Source: Plicaturopsis crispa FD-325 SS-3 | Lineage: Eukaryota; Basidiomycota; Agaricomycetes; Amylocorticiales; Amylocorticiaceae | Assembly (NCBI GenBank): GCA_000827205.1 | Contig: KN832559.1 | Coordinates: 433,167-497,166, forward strand | Length of the DNA stretch: 64,000 bases | Reading direction: 5' to 3' | In this document: positions 12,882 through 27,621 of the stretch, one piece after another | Numbering within the stretch: position 1 is the first letter of the stretch | Layout of the letters: every line of letters begins with the position of its first letter | Notes under the pieces: model-generated | Told to the model about the DNA's origin: nothing | What the model saw: only the letters and a program-made list of their open reading frames with translations | Database searches by the model: none | Made by a program: the position numbers and the translations under genes

Positions 12882-13672
12882 AGTCGGTCAGGAGGGCGAC
12901 GTATATCTCTAGGAGGGGGGACGTTTAGAGGGGATACAGGAAGACCAGGAAAGCAGGGAGGAACATATAAAGAGACCGCTTGCGAGGCAAGGCATTCGGC
13001 GATTCGCATTTGGGCGAATCTACGATCCGAGTCTGGTCTTGAATAGACCTAAACGCTTCCGGTAAATTGGCCGCCTCTTTCTGAAGACAAGAATCAGTGC
13101 TATGTTGTTGACATGACCGGAAAATTACCTCGCCAACCTGCCTGTACGCGGAGGGAACATGGCGATGACACCGCCGGTCGACGCTAGCGCTCCCTTTGGA
13201 CCGGGTAAGAACAGACCAAGAATCGCAGTTCCGGCTTCTGATTCCTTTCTCGGGTAGCTTCCATGCCCTTTTTGTCTGCACACTCTTCGTCACCATCGGA
13301 GTCCGAGCGGGGTCCTCGTGGATCAACAAGTCGCGGATAGTCGCGACTCCCAGTTGCACGGAACCTGTCTCATAAGGATGCATTGCACAGCAACGAGGAT
13401 CATATCTGGTATATTGTGGTCCAAACCAAGTCCAAACAATGCTCCGTCCGCATAGCAACTTGCACATTAGCATTTTAACGGGTGTCCAACATATCGCGGG
13501 GATCTCTTGTCGACCCTTCGCAGTCCGGGGTTTTTATTCCTGGACCAGTGCACTTCGGAGCGCGATGTGCGGACGACGCCAAAGGGGACTTCTCGAAACC
13601 ACAAGGCCACCGAGCTGGCTGCTGGCAGTTGGTGGCTGCCATGCCTCGACGATCCTGCACGGTGATGCGCTG
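12882..13672. other. Divergent promoter region
   Basis: About 790 bases between the bZIP start and the start of a small hypothetical gene on the other strand. A 182-codon minus-strand open stretch (12925-13473) has no recognisable feature and overlaps the bZIP upstream region; I treat it as chance. Confidence 0.45.
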
Positions 13673-14137
13673 ATGACCGTGCAGCGTAAGGTCATTATAG
13701 CGTACGTACTATTATTCTTCAACGGTGTATTGTAGCTTACCGCCGTATGTACAGTGGGGCAGCAGCCCTCCTATTAAGTACTCTAGACAAACACCAAGCA
13801 CACCTCGCAATGGCGGCGCTCAGCCTCTTGCTCTCAACGATCTCAACCTTCGCAATCACCTCGCACATCCTCGACGTAGCACGAGAATGACAAAGCGATA
13901 CAGCCCTCTTCCTCTGGGTTCTGGGTCTGACTATGAAGACACGGTACGGAGTTCCCGTGCAATACCAGACTGCCTGGGCACTAACATATTCAACAGTACA
14001 ATGATCTGCGTGCGTGCAGTTCCCCACACTGGCGCCCTCGACCGTCTCTGCCCAAGCTGATTGCCCCGGTGTCTCAAGGCCGGCTGCGGGCGCGAAGACA
14101 AGCCCCATTGCAAAAGTCGAGCGCGTCGCGGCGTTGA
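13673..14137 (+). CDS. Small basic protein of unknown function
   Basis: I do not recognise this gene. A three-exon model keeps frame throughout. Exon 1 is MTVQRKVII with a GTACGT donor. Exon 2 reads LPPYVQWGSSPPIKYSRQ through LPLGSGSDYEDT. Exon 3 reads YNDLRACSSPHWRPRPSL and ends ...QKSSASRR. This gives about 125 residues rich in Arg, Ser and Pro, with no signal peptide or membrane span. Donor and acceptor sites fit and phases match, which is the only support. It lies between the divergent bZIP gene and the convergent XPB gene. It could also be a non-coding transcript. Confidence 0.4.
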
Positions 14138-14664
14138 CTCTTCGCCTGCGCCTGTCGACACGGCATCCGTCATCCGCAGCTCCGACTTGCCATTATACGA
14201 AGGGTGAGGCGACGAGTGCAGCGCAGTAAACAATCGAGATACTCGGTTGGCTGGCGTCCCGTCCTTGGGCTATTAGTTGCCCCGTATCATCATTTCTGTA
14301 CCAGCATTATCAGTATGATAATATGATTTTCGCTGTCTCAGGTCTCAAACGCACGCAAGCAGTCACCAAGTAGTACCGTAGCATAAGCAACGAAGAGAAA
14401 GCGTGAACAGAAAATCACCCAGCCAACGCTACGGCGCCGAGCGTATGGACACAAGCAGTGAGCACTAACAGTGAGTGAAAATGGACATTCGAGGAGCTAT
14501 ACCAGTTCGGTCTTACATAGTGAGAAATTACTTGTTTGCCTGAGTAGCGAATACTGTAAAACTGAATTACTTCGGCTTTGTACAAAATCTACTGCATCAT
14601 GATGCCAGAGTGGTTACCCCAGACCCCTTCAGCCTGCCCGAGAACACATCCGATGAAGCGGCGA
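14138..14664. other. 3' region before the XPB stop
   Basis: About 530 bases, presumably 3' UTRs of the small hypothetical gene and of XPB, which converge here. Nothing else is supported. Confidence 0.45.
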
Positions 14665-18039
<3,375 letters not shown>

Positions 18040-18319
18040 CTGAGACTACAGCTTGGTGCTCTACGGCTGCTCGCAACGTCCTGTAAGTGCCGACCGTGCG
18101 CGTGAAGGTGGTGAACGCCTTGGAACAAGGGAATCTAGTCAGGCTGCCGAATCTGCTCGGAGCCTTGGCTCACAGGGGCATGACTAATCTTGGATACCGA
18201 GGTGCCGGCTGGAAGTTTGCACTGCGGCGGCGCATCGACCAGCGTGCGCTCGTTGTCTTCGTACCCTCACCTTCTCAGCACTATTTTGTCCCGCCCTCGC
18301 CCGTTTTCTTGTTTAAATC

Positions 18320-20215
18320 ATGTGGAGGCCCGCGACTCGTCAAATTACGGGAACCAACGAAGGTGCGTTTGCTGTAGACTTGGATCTGTACTGTTTTTTT
18401 CTCATTCAAATCGCACCTGTAGTTCCTCTGGGATCCCGCCGTCGTTTTGGCCCCGCTCCTGCTGAAGAGAGTGCGCCCCCTCAGCTCGCCCAGCCTTCTC
18501 CCTCCGTTTATCCTCGCCAGCCCGCTCACAACGATCAAGAAAGCCCTAAGCGGGGGAGAGATGACTCTCCCGTCACTCTAGATGCTCAAGGTAAGCCAGA
18601 TGTTACGATTATTGACCTTACGGCCAGCTCCCTTCTTTCCTTCGCTATCGAGATCCTACAGCAGCCTTGCAAGGTCCTCTATACCCTTTGCGCGTAGTTG
18701 GCGGGCTCGAATTATACCCTTATTCACTAACACTGACCATCTTACTAACCCTAACCAATTGTGCTTCGTGGCCTATTTTCAGCTGACCCTAATGCCCCCC
18801 GGAAGCGTCGTAGTCGCTGGGGCGAAGCCAAGACAGAGATCCCTGGCCTTCCTACTGCAATTTCTGCTACTGGTGTCTCACAAGCTCAACTGGACAACTA
18901 TGCTATCCATCTCCGCCTCGAAGAAATCAACCGCAAACTCAGACTAAATGACTTCGTACCTCCGGAGCGCGAAAGGTGGGACAATAATCTTATGCCTTCG
19001 ACACAACACTGACGACGTCCTTCATAGGTCGGCTTCCCCGCCTCCTACCTACGATGCTCACGGTCGCAGGACCAACACTCGCGAAGTTCGCTACCGCAAA
19101 AAACTTGAAGACGAACGCATTAGACTTGTTGACCGTGCCATGAAAAATGACCCCAACTTCCGCCCTCCTGTCGAATATCACCAACAAAAACGCTCACAGC
19201 GACCTTCCGAAAAGGTCTACATCCCCGTGAAAGAGTTCCCCGAAATCAACTTCTTCGGTCTCCTTGTCGGCCCTCGCGGTAACAGCTTGAAGAAAATGGA
19301 AAGGGAAAGCGGTGCGAAGATCAGCATTCGTGGCAAAGGGAGCGTCAAGGAGGGCAAGAATAGGCCTGATCAGTTTGCAGACGATGCTGAAGAGGACCTT
19401 CATTGTCTTGTCCTTGGCGAAACTGAAGAGAAAGTTGCTACATGCGTTAAGCTGATCAACAGGGTCATCGAAACTGTAAGTACCTTCTCTCCTACCGCGT
19501 GTCGATTCTAACTCGTTCATGTATGCAGGCCGCTTCCACTCCTGAAGGTCAGAATGATCATAAACGTAACCAACTCCGTGAACTTGCAGCCTTGAACGGT
19601 ACACTTCGTGACGACGAAAACCAAATCTGCCAGAACTGTGGCGGCGTCGGCCATCGCAAATATGACTGCCCAGAACAACGTAACTTCACCGCTAACATCA
19701 TCTGTCGAGTCTGTGGCAGCGCTGGACACATGGCACGCGACTGTACCGTCAACCGCGATCCCAACGCTCCTCCTCCCGCCCTAGGAGGACCATCCCCACC
19801 CATGAACAAGGGTGGGTTCGACTCGGAGTATGCTAGCTTGATGGCGGAGCTTGGAGAAGGCGGTAAAGGTCTCGGTGGAGATGCCGGGAAGACTCCGTGG
19901 GCGGGCTCTGGTGCTGGACATGACATCACCGCAGGTGGATCGAACATTCCTCCATGGCGTCGTCCCGAGGTTTGGCAAACCAACCCGAACCCCCAGCAAC
20001 AGCAAGGCGGCTACAGACCACCGCAGGCGGGCTATGGTGGAGGGTACGGCGGTGCCCCCGCTGGGTATGGTGCCGCTGGCGCTTCGCAATGGAGTGCGCA
20101 AGGCTATCCCCAGGCCGCCGGCTATCCTCAGCAACCACAGGATTACTCAGCTCAATATGCACAGTACTATCAAAGCCAATACGCGCAACAGCAGGACGTC
20201 GGCGCGCAGCGTTGA
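18320..20215 (+). CDS. BBP: Branchpoint-binding protein (SF1/BBP) splicing factor
   Basis: Recognises the intron branch site during early spliceosome assembly in the nucleus. Order of parts: a short first exon [14 protein letters not shown]; a linker with [20 protein letters not shown], which matches the U2AF-binding ULM and SF1 helix-hairpin area; the KH/QUA2 domain ([20 protein letters not shown], with a GPRG loop); two CCHC zinc knuckles ([14 protein letters not shown] and [14 protein letters not shown]); and a Gly/Tyr/Gln/Pro-rich tail ending at 20213. An intron of about 190 nt at 18592-18782, long for this window, contains a perfect TACTAAC at 18743-18749, the sequence this protein family binds best. 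All binding modules are present. Confidence 0.96.
18743..18749 (+). promoter_or_regulatory. Perfect TACTAAC branch site in a BBP intron
   Basis: The heptamer lies about 33 nt before the acceptor of the intron at about 18592-18782, within the gene for the branch-site binding protein itself. A branch site is expected here; the exact yeast-like consensus is less usual among this window's introns, which mostly show looser CTNAC forms. Confidence 0.6.
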
Positions 20216-20726
20216 ACCGATTTCTCGCTTCTCATTTTTCCTAACCCCCGACTCACCCCCTACCAAATCGAGTCTACCTAGTCCAGATAACGACAGCAAC
20301 GACAACATTTTCTTCCGACGCGGTGTAAACGTAGCTCACTTTATTTCAGGCTCTGAAGGAATATGTAGGGTCTTAATCAAGCGTTCTGACCATTGACGCC
20401 TCTTCCAGGGACTTTTGACATACGCGTAAACGACTTCGCCTCACTTTGACTTGTAGCTCACTTTTCTTACTGTTCTCTTCACTGCCAATCCACCTTTTCT
20501 GTTCCATGAATCCAAATGAATGATTGTCCAACCGCACAACGATAAGTCACTAGCTATCCTATAGGCACTAGTGTAATACTAGTACAATACGTTCGGCATG
20601 TGAATCCGAATTTCTGCAGCCCACGCAGTCGCAAGTATGTGAAGCGTCCACATTCAGCGTGCAGCGTTCCGCACGCCGTTGTCGAGACTCGAAAGTCTGT
20701 CCCAGATTGTGCGAGAAAGCCTTGAA
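20216..20726. other. Convergent 3' region between BBP and NSUN5 genes
   Basis: About 510 bases between convergent stops. No gene or RNA element recognised. Confidence 0.5.
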
Positions 20727-22682
20727 TTATGTCCGTTTCGCTTTATTTGACATCTTCTTCCTTTTCCGACTGCCCGTGCCAGTGGTTGAGCGCTCAGCTA
20801 CTTCCCCTTCTGTCGCTTCATCCGCCTTGCGTTTCCCCTCTTTGACCATTCCTCCCGTCATTTTGAGGTCGCCTTTGACAAAACACGAGACAAAGAACCC
20901 GTTCGTTGCATCGTCGCCTGGGGAACACCGCACCAGGGACGAGGCATCTCCTGAAAGTCAACAATCAGGGGGGAAGGTTTGGGGTCAGAGTGGCATTTTT
21001 AGACGAACCTGCGTTACTCATTTCTTCGGTCAATCCCCGACGTTTCCATGCCGGTAGAACATCGCTCCTAGGGGCGAGAACGAAATGCGCTGCCCGCGCT
21101 TCTTCGGATTCCAGAGCTTGACGAACAACCTGCTCGTTCTCCGTTGCGTGTATACTGCAGGTCGAATAGACGATCTTTATCACCGCTGGAACTAGGGCCA
21201 GGCATCAGTGAGATGCGGCACATCGGGGCTAAGAAACGCGTACATTTCATCGCATGCTTGACCATCATCAGCTGAAAAGCGGCGAGCTTGTTCAACCGCT
21301 CTTCCTGAGCCGAATCATTTTCTTCTTCTTCTGTTCAGGGAAGTCAGACCTCATTAGCGGTGGGAGGGTGAAGAAAGGGTGAATGCGACATGTACCTGTA
21401 TCGACCAAATAATCTAGCCGGTTGACTATTCCTGAACCACTGTTTCGCACCGAAATGTCACGACTTAACGGTTGAATATTTTGCATTCCGCCTTACCTAC
21501 ACGACGGATCTAAAAGGCTATGAAAGGTGATGAGCGCGCTCAAAAGTGAGAAGATCAGGCGCTTACATGTGCGTTAACGTGGAGAACTGTGGGTCCAGGG
21601 GGTTGACCGCGAGGAAATCGACATTTAAGCACTCGACATTTCTGCAATGAGCTTTGGACAGCATCATTTTCAATGTGGAAAACCGCTTTCGGTCGCGTTC
21701 AAAAGCGAACACCTATTACTTGGCGGGGTATGGCACGGTCAGCTAGCTGCACAGATATTGCCAAAGATTCTCACTTTTCCCTTGTTATGCATGAGAGCGC
21801 TGATATGGGATGTCTTGTTGCCGGGCGCAGCCGTAGCGTCGAGAACGACACTGGAATCTTCCGACGGCGGAGCAAGCACAACGGCAGGGAAACACGAGGC
21901 TTTGTCCTGAAGGATGATTTTACCCGCCTTGTACGCTGAATCATCGTGAAACTGTGTTTGCGGAGAGAAAAGAAGCAGATTGGGAATGTGTTCATCTTTC
22001 GAGAATCCTTTGCTGTGAGGAATAGGCGAGACTGAGCGAATCGATTACTAGGGGGATGAGGAAAAGGAGTTTCTTACTCGGACTCAAACGGCCCCGTAAG
22101 CTGGAAGCCTCTGGATATATACCACTTTACGGCATCCTCCGTTGTCCAGACCGCGGTGTTCACTCGCACGTAACGAGGAATTCGTACTGATTTGTGGAGT
22201 GAGCGTAGAGAACCCACGAAACTTTGAAGACGCCCACCTGCCCTCTCGTCCCCCACCTGCGCGAGTTCGCTATTAGACCTAGCTCCGCGTTTGATCTTGA
22301 TCTTCTGGAGTTCGCCGTTTAAGCGAGCTCTGTGACGCAGGACGCCTTGTTTGATAGGACCATCGCCAGCCTGAATACCGCCGGCCAGAAGTAGGTCATG
22401 GACCAGGACGAGCGCCAAGTTCATGGACGTTATCTTCTTCTCCTCCTTCAACAACTTTGCCAGGACTATCACATCGCTTAGCACGGATTTATCTAGAAGT
22501 GAGTGTGTCAGCTCAATCTTCTGGGCGACGGCGACCTGCATCTCACATTTGAGGGTCTCAATGACCAGCGCAGCAGTTCTCTTGCGATCTTTTTCTGGTA
22601 GGGTGGCTAAGACCCCTTTAATTGACCCTTGCTTTGCATCCAGGCGGTCAAGAGTCTTTGCAGCCTCGAAATAAAAGTTCAT
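20727..22682 (-). CDS. RCM1: 25S/28S rRNA cytosine-C5 methyltransferase (NSUN5/Rcm1 type)
   Basis: A nucleolar SAM-dependent RNA m5C methyltransferase. Yeast Rcm1 and human NSUN5 modify one cytosine in the large-subunit rRNA. The N-terminus MNFYFEAAKTLDRLDAKQGS and the next helices match NSUN5. Further parts are RYVRVNT, the SAM-binding loop VVLDATAAPGNKTSH, the motif IV cysteine loop LLDPSCSGSGIVNRL (near 21440) and the catalytic motif VI IVYSTCSIHATENE (near 21170). A Lys/Arg-rich tail (GSRKRKKMSNKAKRT) looks like a nucleolar signal. Both cysteines used by this enzyme class are present. Introns are short. The start is 532 bp from the divergent DnaJ gene. Confidence 0.93.
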
Positions 22683-23213
22683 TTAGGTACACTAGATACG
22701 ATTTCAAAATATATCAGCGCCCGAGAGCCCGACAAGGTGCTATGAAGAAGTACATGGACAAGAAATCCCAGATATGTTTGCTTTAGCGACAAGCTGCCAG
22801 CGGACACATGCCACGGTGTGCCTACAAGACAGAACGAGGGTAAGCATACGGGAACGCGTTGAAAGTAAAGGATGAGGCGAAAATCAGAATTATGTTGTTC
22901 GTCAAATCTGGGAGACCCAGTCGGACAATGTAGATAATAATAAAGGCATCATGTTGCGCAAGTGAGGGGAAACACATACCCAAGGTTGCAGCCAGTTCGA
23001 TCGAGCCGTGAGCGCGACGGGACGGGTTTAGAAAAAAAAATCAAGAGCAAGAGGGACGCTTTTCGTTGACGAAGGCGCGCGTCGAGGATATGAAGTCGGT
23101 TTTGAACTCCGCCGAAAAAAATCGCGACGCGCGCTGTCGGCGCCAACTGACGCGCCACATTTCCCGCAGGTCTCCTCATACGTTAACCCCAGTTTCAGTG
23201 TCATTGGAATTAA
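22683..23213. promoter_or_regulatory. Shared divergent promoter, NSUN5 / DnaJ
   Basis: About 530 bases between two divergent starts, including the 5' UTR of the DnaJ gene. I could not find a clear heat-shock element array or TATA box. No coding frame is supported. Confidence 0.45.
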
Positions 23214-25137
23214 AGTGAGCATCCGTAACGTATTATGTGCCACTGACGTTGCTAACTACTTTGTTCTCGTAGTGGCCGTCGAAACTGAGCTATATGATAT
23301 CCTTGGAGTTTCCCCGGATGCCAGCGAAGGTGACGCGTAGCGCCGAACGTGTCACGACCGACTCACTGACAGGATCTTGTCGCAGGCGATATAAAGAAGG
23401 CGTATCGGCAGAAGGTGCTTGGACTCCCCTCACAGTCATAGGTCAATATCTCACTACGTTACAGGCTAAGGAACACCACCCGGTATGTACCTTGGACATA
23501 TGCGCGGAATGACTGAGTAATCATCACTAACATGGTGCTTGTAATAGGACAAAGTACGTGCAGGGTCTTTGCTATAACCTCTACTGCTCCTCATATTCGA
23601 TGTAGAACCCGAATGACCCAAATGCAGGCACGAAATTCCAAGAGATCGGGGCTGCGTACGTCCTTCGTAGCTTATGGGCATTTTACGCGTCTGATTGTCT
23701 TCCAGATATGAGGTTTTGAGCGACGGCAACTCTAGGCATATCTATGATACCTCGGGTATAGATGGGCTTGCAGGGAGGAGCGGGCCTGCAGGAATGGATC
23801 CTGCAGATCTGTTCGCCGAGTTCTTCGGCGGAGGCCCAGCAGGGGGTGGCATGTTTGGGTTTGACTTTGGTCATGCAGGTGGTGGGGCCGGTCGTCGACG
23901 AAAGGGGCAAGATTCTGTGATCCCATACGAAGTCTCGCTGGAGGACCTGTACAACGGGAAACACGTCCGGATGAACATGGAGAAGGAGATAGTGTGTGGG
24001 ACATGCAAAGGGTATGCTTCGACTGACCAGCTCCGTGCGACTCCGCTCAACGGTTTTGCTCTAGGACCGGTGCACGGGGGAACGCAAAACCAAAAGAGTG
24101 CGTTAAGTGCACAGGTAAAGGATGGACGTATATTCAGACGCAGGTTCGTCTCATATACCCTTTTGCTGAGTAGCTCTTCTTCAATAATCCTTCTCGAGCA
24201 GATGGGCCCTGGGAGGATGGGAACATCAAGAATAGCGTGCCCGGAGTGTGGGGGTGAAGGTGAAAAACTCAGAGAAAAAGACAGGTATTTCGAGTCTTTG
24301 GGTCATTTCTTCGGACGTGACTTCTAACATTTTGCAGGTGTAAAAAGTGCAAAGGAGAAAAGACTGTCAAGGAAAAGACACGGCAAGAAATTTTCGTCGA
24401 AAAGGGCATGTCGGATCGTCAGCGAATCGTCCTTGCGGGTGAAGGTGACCAGGAGGTATTTGCAGCGTCGCTAGGTTGTGTTATAATGACTAACTGCCGC
24501 TCAGCCTGGTGTTCCCCCCGGCGATGTGGTCTTCGCCCTGAAGGCTGAAGCCCACGAGTCCTTTGAACGCTCTGGTAATGACTTGCTTACGCACGTCGAT
24601 ATCACACTTTCCGAGGCCCTTCTCGGATTCTCGCGTATCCTGATAACTCATCTGGATGGTCGAGGTATACACGTCGCAAGCCCGCCGGGCAAGATCATGA
24701 AAGCTGGGGACTCGATTGTACTTCGCGGTGAAGGCATGCCCATATACAAGCGCCCAGATGAAAAAGGAGACCTGTACATCGTCTTCGATATCGAGATGCC
24801 CGACGAGCAGTGGCTACAAAGCATTGATCGCAAGGTGAGCGCCCCGTCTACCTCAACCTCGCTGCTCTCTAATATTTTCTCCTCATTGTCCCAGGCTCTC
24901 GAGTCTCTGCTGCCGCCCAAGAAAGAGGAGGTGGAACCTCGGCCAGAGATAGTAGACGAAGCAAAGTTCGAGGAGTCTGATACTGTGGATGTGCGTTCAC
25001 GGTCTTTCCCGGCTAGTTCGGACTTCTTTGATCGCGGCTTCTCGCAGTTCGGTGAAGCAGAGGACGACTGGGAAGATGAACACGACGACGACGATCCCTA
25101 CGGCGAGGGCGCGCAGCCAGAATGCCAACCACAATGA
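23214..25137 (+). CDS. Class A J-domain co-chaperone (DnaJ/Ydj1-Xdj1 type)
   Basis: Stimulates Hsp70 ATPase and delivers unfolded clients. Parts in order: J-domain (MAVETELYDILGVSPDASEG, IKKAYRQK, AKEHHPDKNPNDPNA, YEVLSD); a Gly-rich segment with FGGGPAGGGMFGFDFG; substrate domain I; four zinc-binding repeats (CGTCKGTG, CVKCTGKG, CPECGGEG, CKKCKGEK); and domain II with a GDLYIVFDIEMP end. The C-terminus is acidic and ends PECQPQ, so it lacks the CAAX prenylation box of Ydj1 and looks nearer Xdj1. The start codon appears to be split by an intron: A at 23214 joins TG at 23273, and the codon directly before it is TAA. The HPDK motif needs a 6-nt exon at 23548-23553. Many very short exons precede the Gly-rich region. 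Confidence 0.93.
23215..23272 (+). other. Intron inside the DnaJ start codon
   Basis: A 58-nt GT-AG intron with donor GTGAGC, a GCTAAC branch-like site and acceptor CTCGTAG. It separates the A from the TG of the initiator. Spliced mRNA reads TAA-ATG-GCC-GTC, so translation cannot begin farther upstream in that frame, and no other ATG precedes the J-domain in frame. Confidence 0.75.
23548..23553 (+). other. Six-nucleotide microexon (GACAAA) in the DnaJ gene
   Basis: This exon encodes only Asp-Lys. The left intron 23483-23547 has donor GTATGT and acceptor AATAG; the right intron 23554-23605 has donor GTACGT and acceptor TGTAG. Without it HHP would join NPND and the invariant HPD tripeptide, which is needed for Hsp70 stimulation, would be lost. 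Confidence 0.8.
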
Positions 25138-25800
25138 GCATGGGGGATTGGGGCGCCCAGAGTTGCGCACACTCGTTTTACTTTTTTTTGCCTGGCTTGT
25201 GTTTACATCTAACGGATTTTCCTCGTGCATATTTGTTCAACACCCTCACCACTCTACATCTACCTGTGCTATTCCATGCTAATTCAATGTATACTTTCGT
25301 AATCTCCTTCTTCCCCGCGGATTCAACGTTCAACTTCTGCAGACTGCAGGTTGAAGTCTTAAACTCTAAAGCTTGAGACACCATTTATTCGTCGAGGACT
25401 ATATACTAAATAGCTTCTCTGCGTCTTACCATCATGTAGAAACCGACGTAGTTCGCATCCTTGTCAGACGAGGCCAGGACGAGACGTGGTGGTGAGTGCG
25501 TCCATTGCAGGGCCCGCGCCACCTGTCCATGTCGTGTATCATGCATGTCTAGGGTGGCGCTCGACCGAAATATTCCTATTCAATTCAAACAATATTCACA
25601 TCAGATGACGGCCGAGCTCACGACTTCCAGGTCCTTTCTACGGGCGTACGGGTGGTCATTTCATCAAGTCATTCTGTCAGCAAAAGGGTCGATATATCAG
25701 TAGCAACTTTCGCGCGGGGAAGGGGAACAACATATAGCCGTCATGTTTCAGTCATAAGGTGACCGTCATTCCACCCCTCCCATCGTCTCCGACGCTCGCT
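25138..25800. other. DnaJ 3' UTR and promoter of the ThuA-like gene
   Basis: About 660 bases. Pyrimidine-rich sequence directly after the DnaJ stop fits a 3' UTR. No further gene recognised. Confidence 0.45.
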
Positions 25801-27238
25801 ATGGCCTCCACATCGTCGAGCAGCGTATGCCGCTTTGTGCTGCTGAGCTGTCTGTCCTCTGCGCTCCTACTGGGGGTGCCTGCAGCGGCGGAATCCACCA
25901 AGCCAGTGGCTCGAGTGCTTATATATTCCGCGACAGCCCCGGGCGAGTTCCGACACGACTCCATACCCACCGCCATTCAGGCGCTCAACGCCAAGGGACC
26001 TTCCCTCAACGTGCAGTTCGACAACACAGAGGACAAGACGCGGTTTAACGACGAGGGCTTGGCTGTATACGACGCTCTCCTCTTCTTAGACAACACCGGA
26101 GAAGGTAAGCACCCGTCTCCTGCTACGGTGCCGCTAGATCCTTACGAACCATCTATCTATCCTTCCCTGCCCTGGGATAGTCTTGGACGACGCAGGAAAG
26201 ACTGCGTTCCAGAACTATCTCAACCTTGGAGGGAACTTCATCGGCGTGCACGCAGCGTCGGACTGTCTCCGCAATACTACATTCTACGGCAACGAAGTCG
26301 GTGAGAAACGATGCATATCTAACATACGCTTGCATGCTAAGCTAGGATCGTAGGCGCTCGGTTTGACTCCCACCCCGCGCTCCAAAATGCGGTGCGTTTT
26401 CCCCGCGATGCACACTTCTTCCTATGCTCACGTCCCTTGCTAGACGGTAAACGTCCTCGACAGCTCGCACCCCAGTACAAGCATGCTGCCTGCACAATGG
26501 CATATCCAAGAGGAGATGTATAATTTCAAGTCGGACCCTCGCAGCGTTGGCGCGGTCGTACTGCTTTCTCCGGATGCGTCGAGCTATACAGGTGAGTCGA
26601 ATACGCTACTACGATGCGGGAATTGGGCTAACTCATTGTCGGATATGAAGACACTACCGGTGATCACCCCGCCCAAGGATCCCCTCACCCCTCTGGTAAG
26701 AATCTCCTTCCTTGTCACCGTTATTATGACCCGACTAAAACTACCCCGTGTAGCGTGGTATCAGGAGAAGGGTGCCGGGAGTTCCGGGACAGCTGGGCGC
26801 AGCTTCTACACTAGTCTTGGGCATTTGAACGAGACGTGGCAGGTGAATAATGCAGTGCTTATGATCTACTCGCCTATCCCTCTGACCTTGGCTGCGACAG
26901 GATGATCTGTTCCTTGGTCATATCACTGGAGGCATTTCCTGGGCACTACTTGCGAATACGACAAAGGCGTTCAACACAAGCGCGCTGGTGGGGAATGGTC
27001 AAAATTCCACGTCCTCATCATCGAGTGCGAGTGGCTCCTCTGCTAGTGCGACCTCGTCTTCGTCTTCGCCGTCCTCTTCCCAGTCGTAAGTTTCCCCTTA
27101 TATCTCTTGTCTGCTTATACTTCAACTGATACAACGACTACTTGCAGATCGGCTTCGATCGCCTCGTCGTCTGTGACCGCTGCGTCAACTTTGCTGCTTT
27201 TCATGGTAGCCATGGCCACCACCCTCATATATGCATGA
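25801..27238 (+). CDS. Secreted/GPI-type ThuA-like domain protein
   Basis: A ThuA-like fold (named for trehalose utilisation, related to class I glutamine amidotransferases). It starts MASTSSSSVCRFVLLSCLSS with a hydrophobic core ending LLLGVPAAA, a signal peptide. Domain landmarks are VARVLIYSATAPGEFRHDSI, YDALLFLDNTGE, GGNFIGVHAASDCLRN, ARFDSHPALQNATVNV, HIQEEMYNF, AWYQEKGAGSSGTAGRSFYT, LGHLNETWQ and ITGGISWAL. A Ser-rich segment and a C-terminal hydrophobic stretch (STLLLFMVAMATTLIYA) suggest GPI anchoring at the cell wall or membrane. An in-frame Met at 25759 would put a polar leader before the signal, so 25801 is preferred. Enzyme activity of fungal secreted ThuA proteins is not established; the fold call is firm. 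Confidence 0.88.
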
Positions 27239-27621
27239 GGCATGCGGCCATAACAATTAGTACTCATTCAGGAGGGTCTCACGTCGCACTATTGCGGTGA
27301 GCGTGGACACGGGCTACATCTACGGAACTATCTATCATCTACGGAATTATCTATCGGACGTCGCATGCGACCGTACATCATCTACTTACATACTCTCTGC
27401 GGTAACATACTATACTATTTCCCTTCGTTCCGTCTTTCAGGACTGTCAAGGAGCGGCACAAGCACCTCATAGACGTCCTCAGCTGTGTGACAGTGTGTCG
27501 CGTTGCGCGCGCGTCAGTGCACATGCCACACATGACCTCCCAGACGGTCACGTTAGCAGACGTCAGAACATTTCGCGACTGTCTTGCGGCGGGTACTTAT
27601 TGCTCTTACTATTTAACTACC
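27239..27621. other. Intergenic between ThuA-like and CIA30 genes
   Basis: About 380 bases. A short imperfect duplication (ATCTACGGAACTATCTATC next to ATCTACGGAATTATCTATC) lies at about 27319-27355. No gene seen. Confidence 0.5.

Noticed and set aside
12925-13473. 182-codon minus-strand open frame upstream of the bZIP gene
   Set aside because: Odd composition with many Cys/Arg and no family resemblance; it would overlap the bZIP 5' region.
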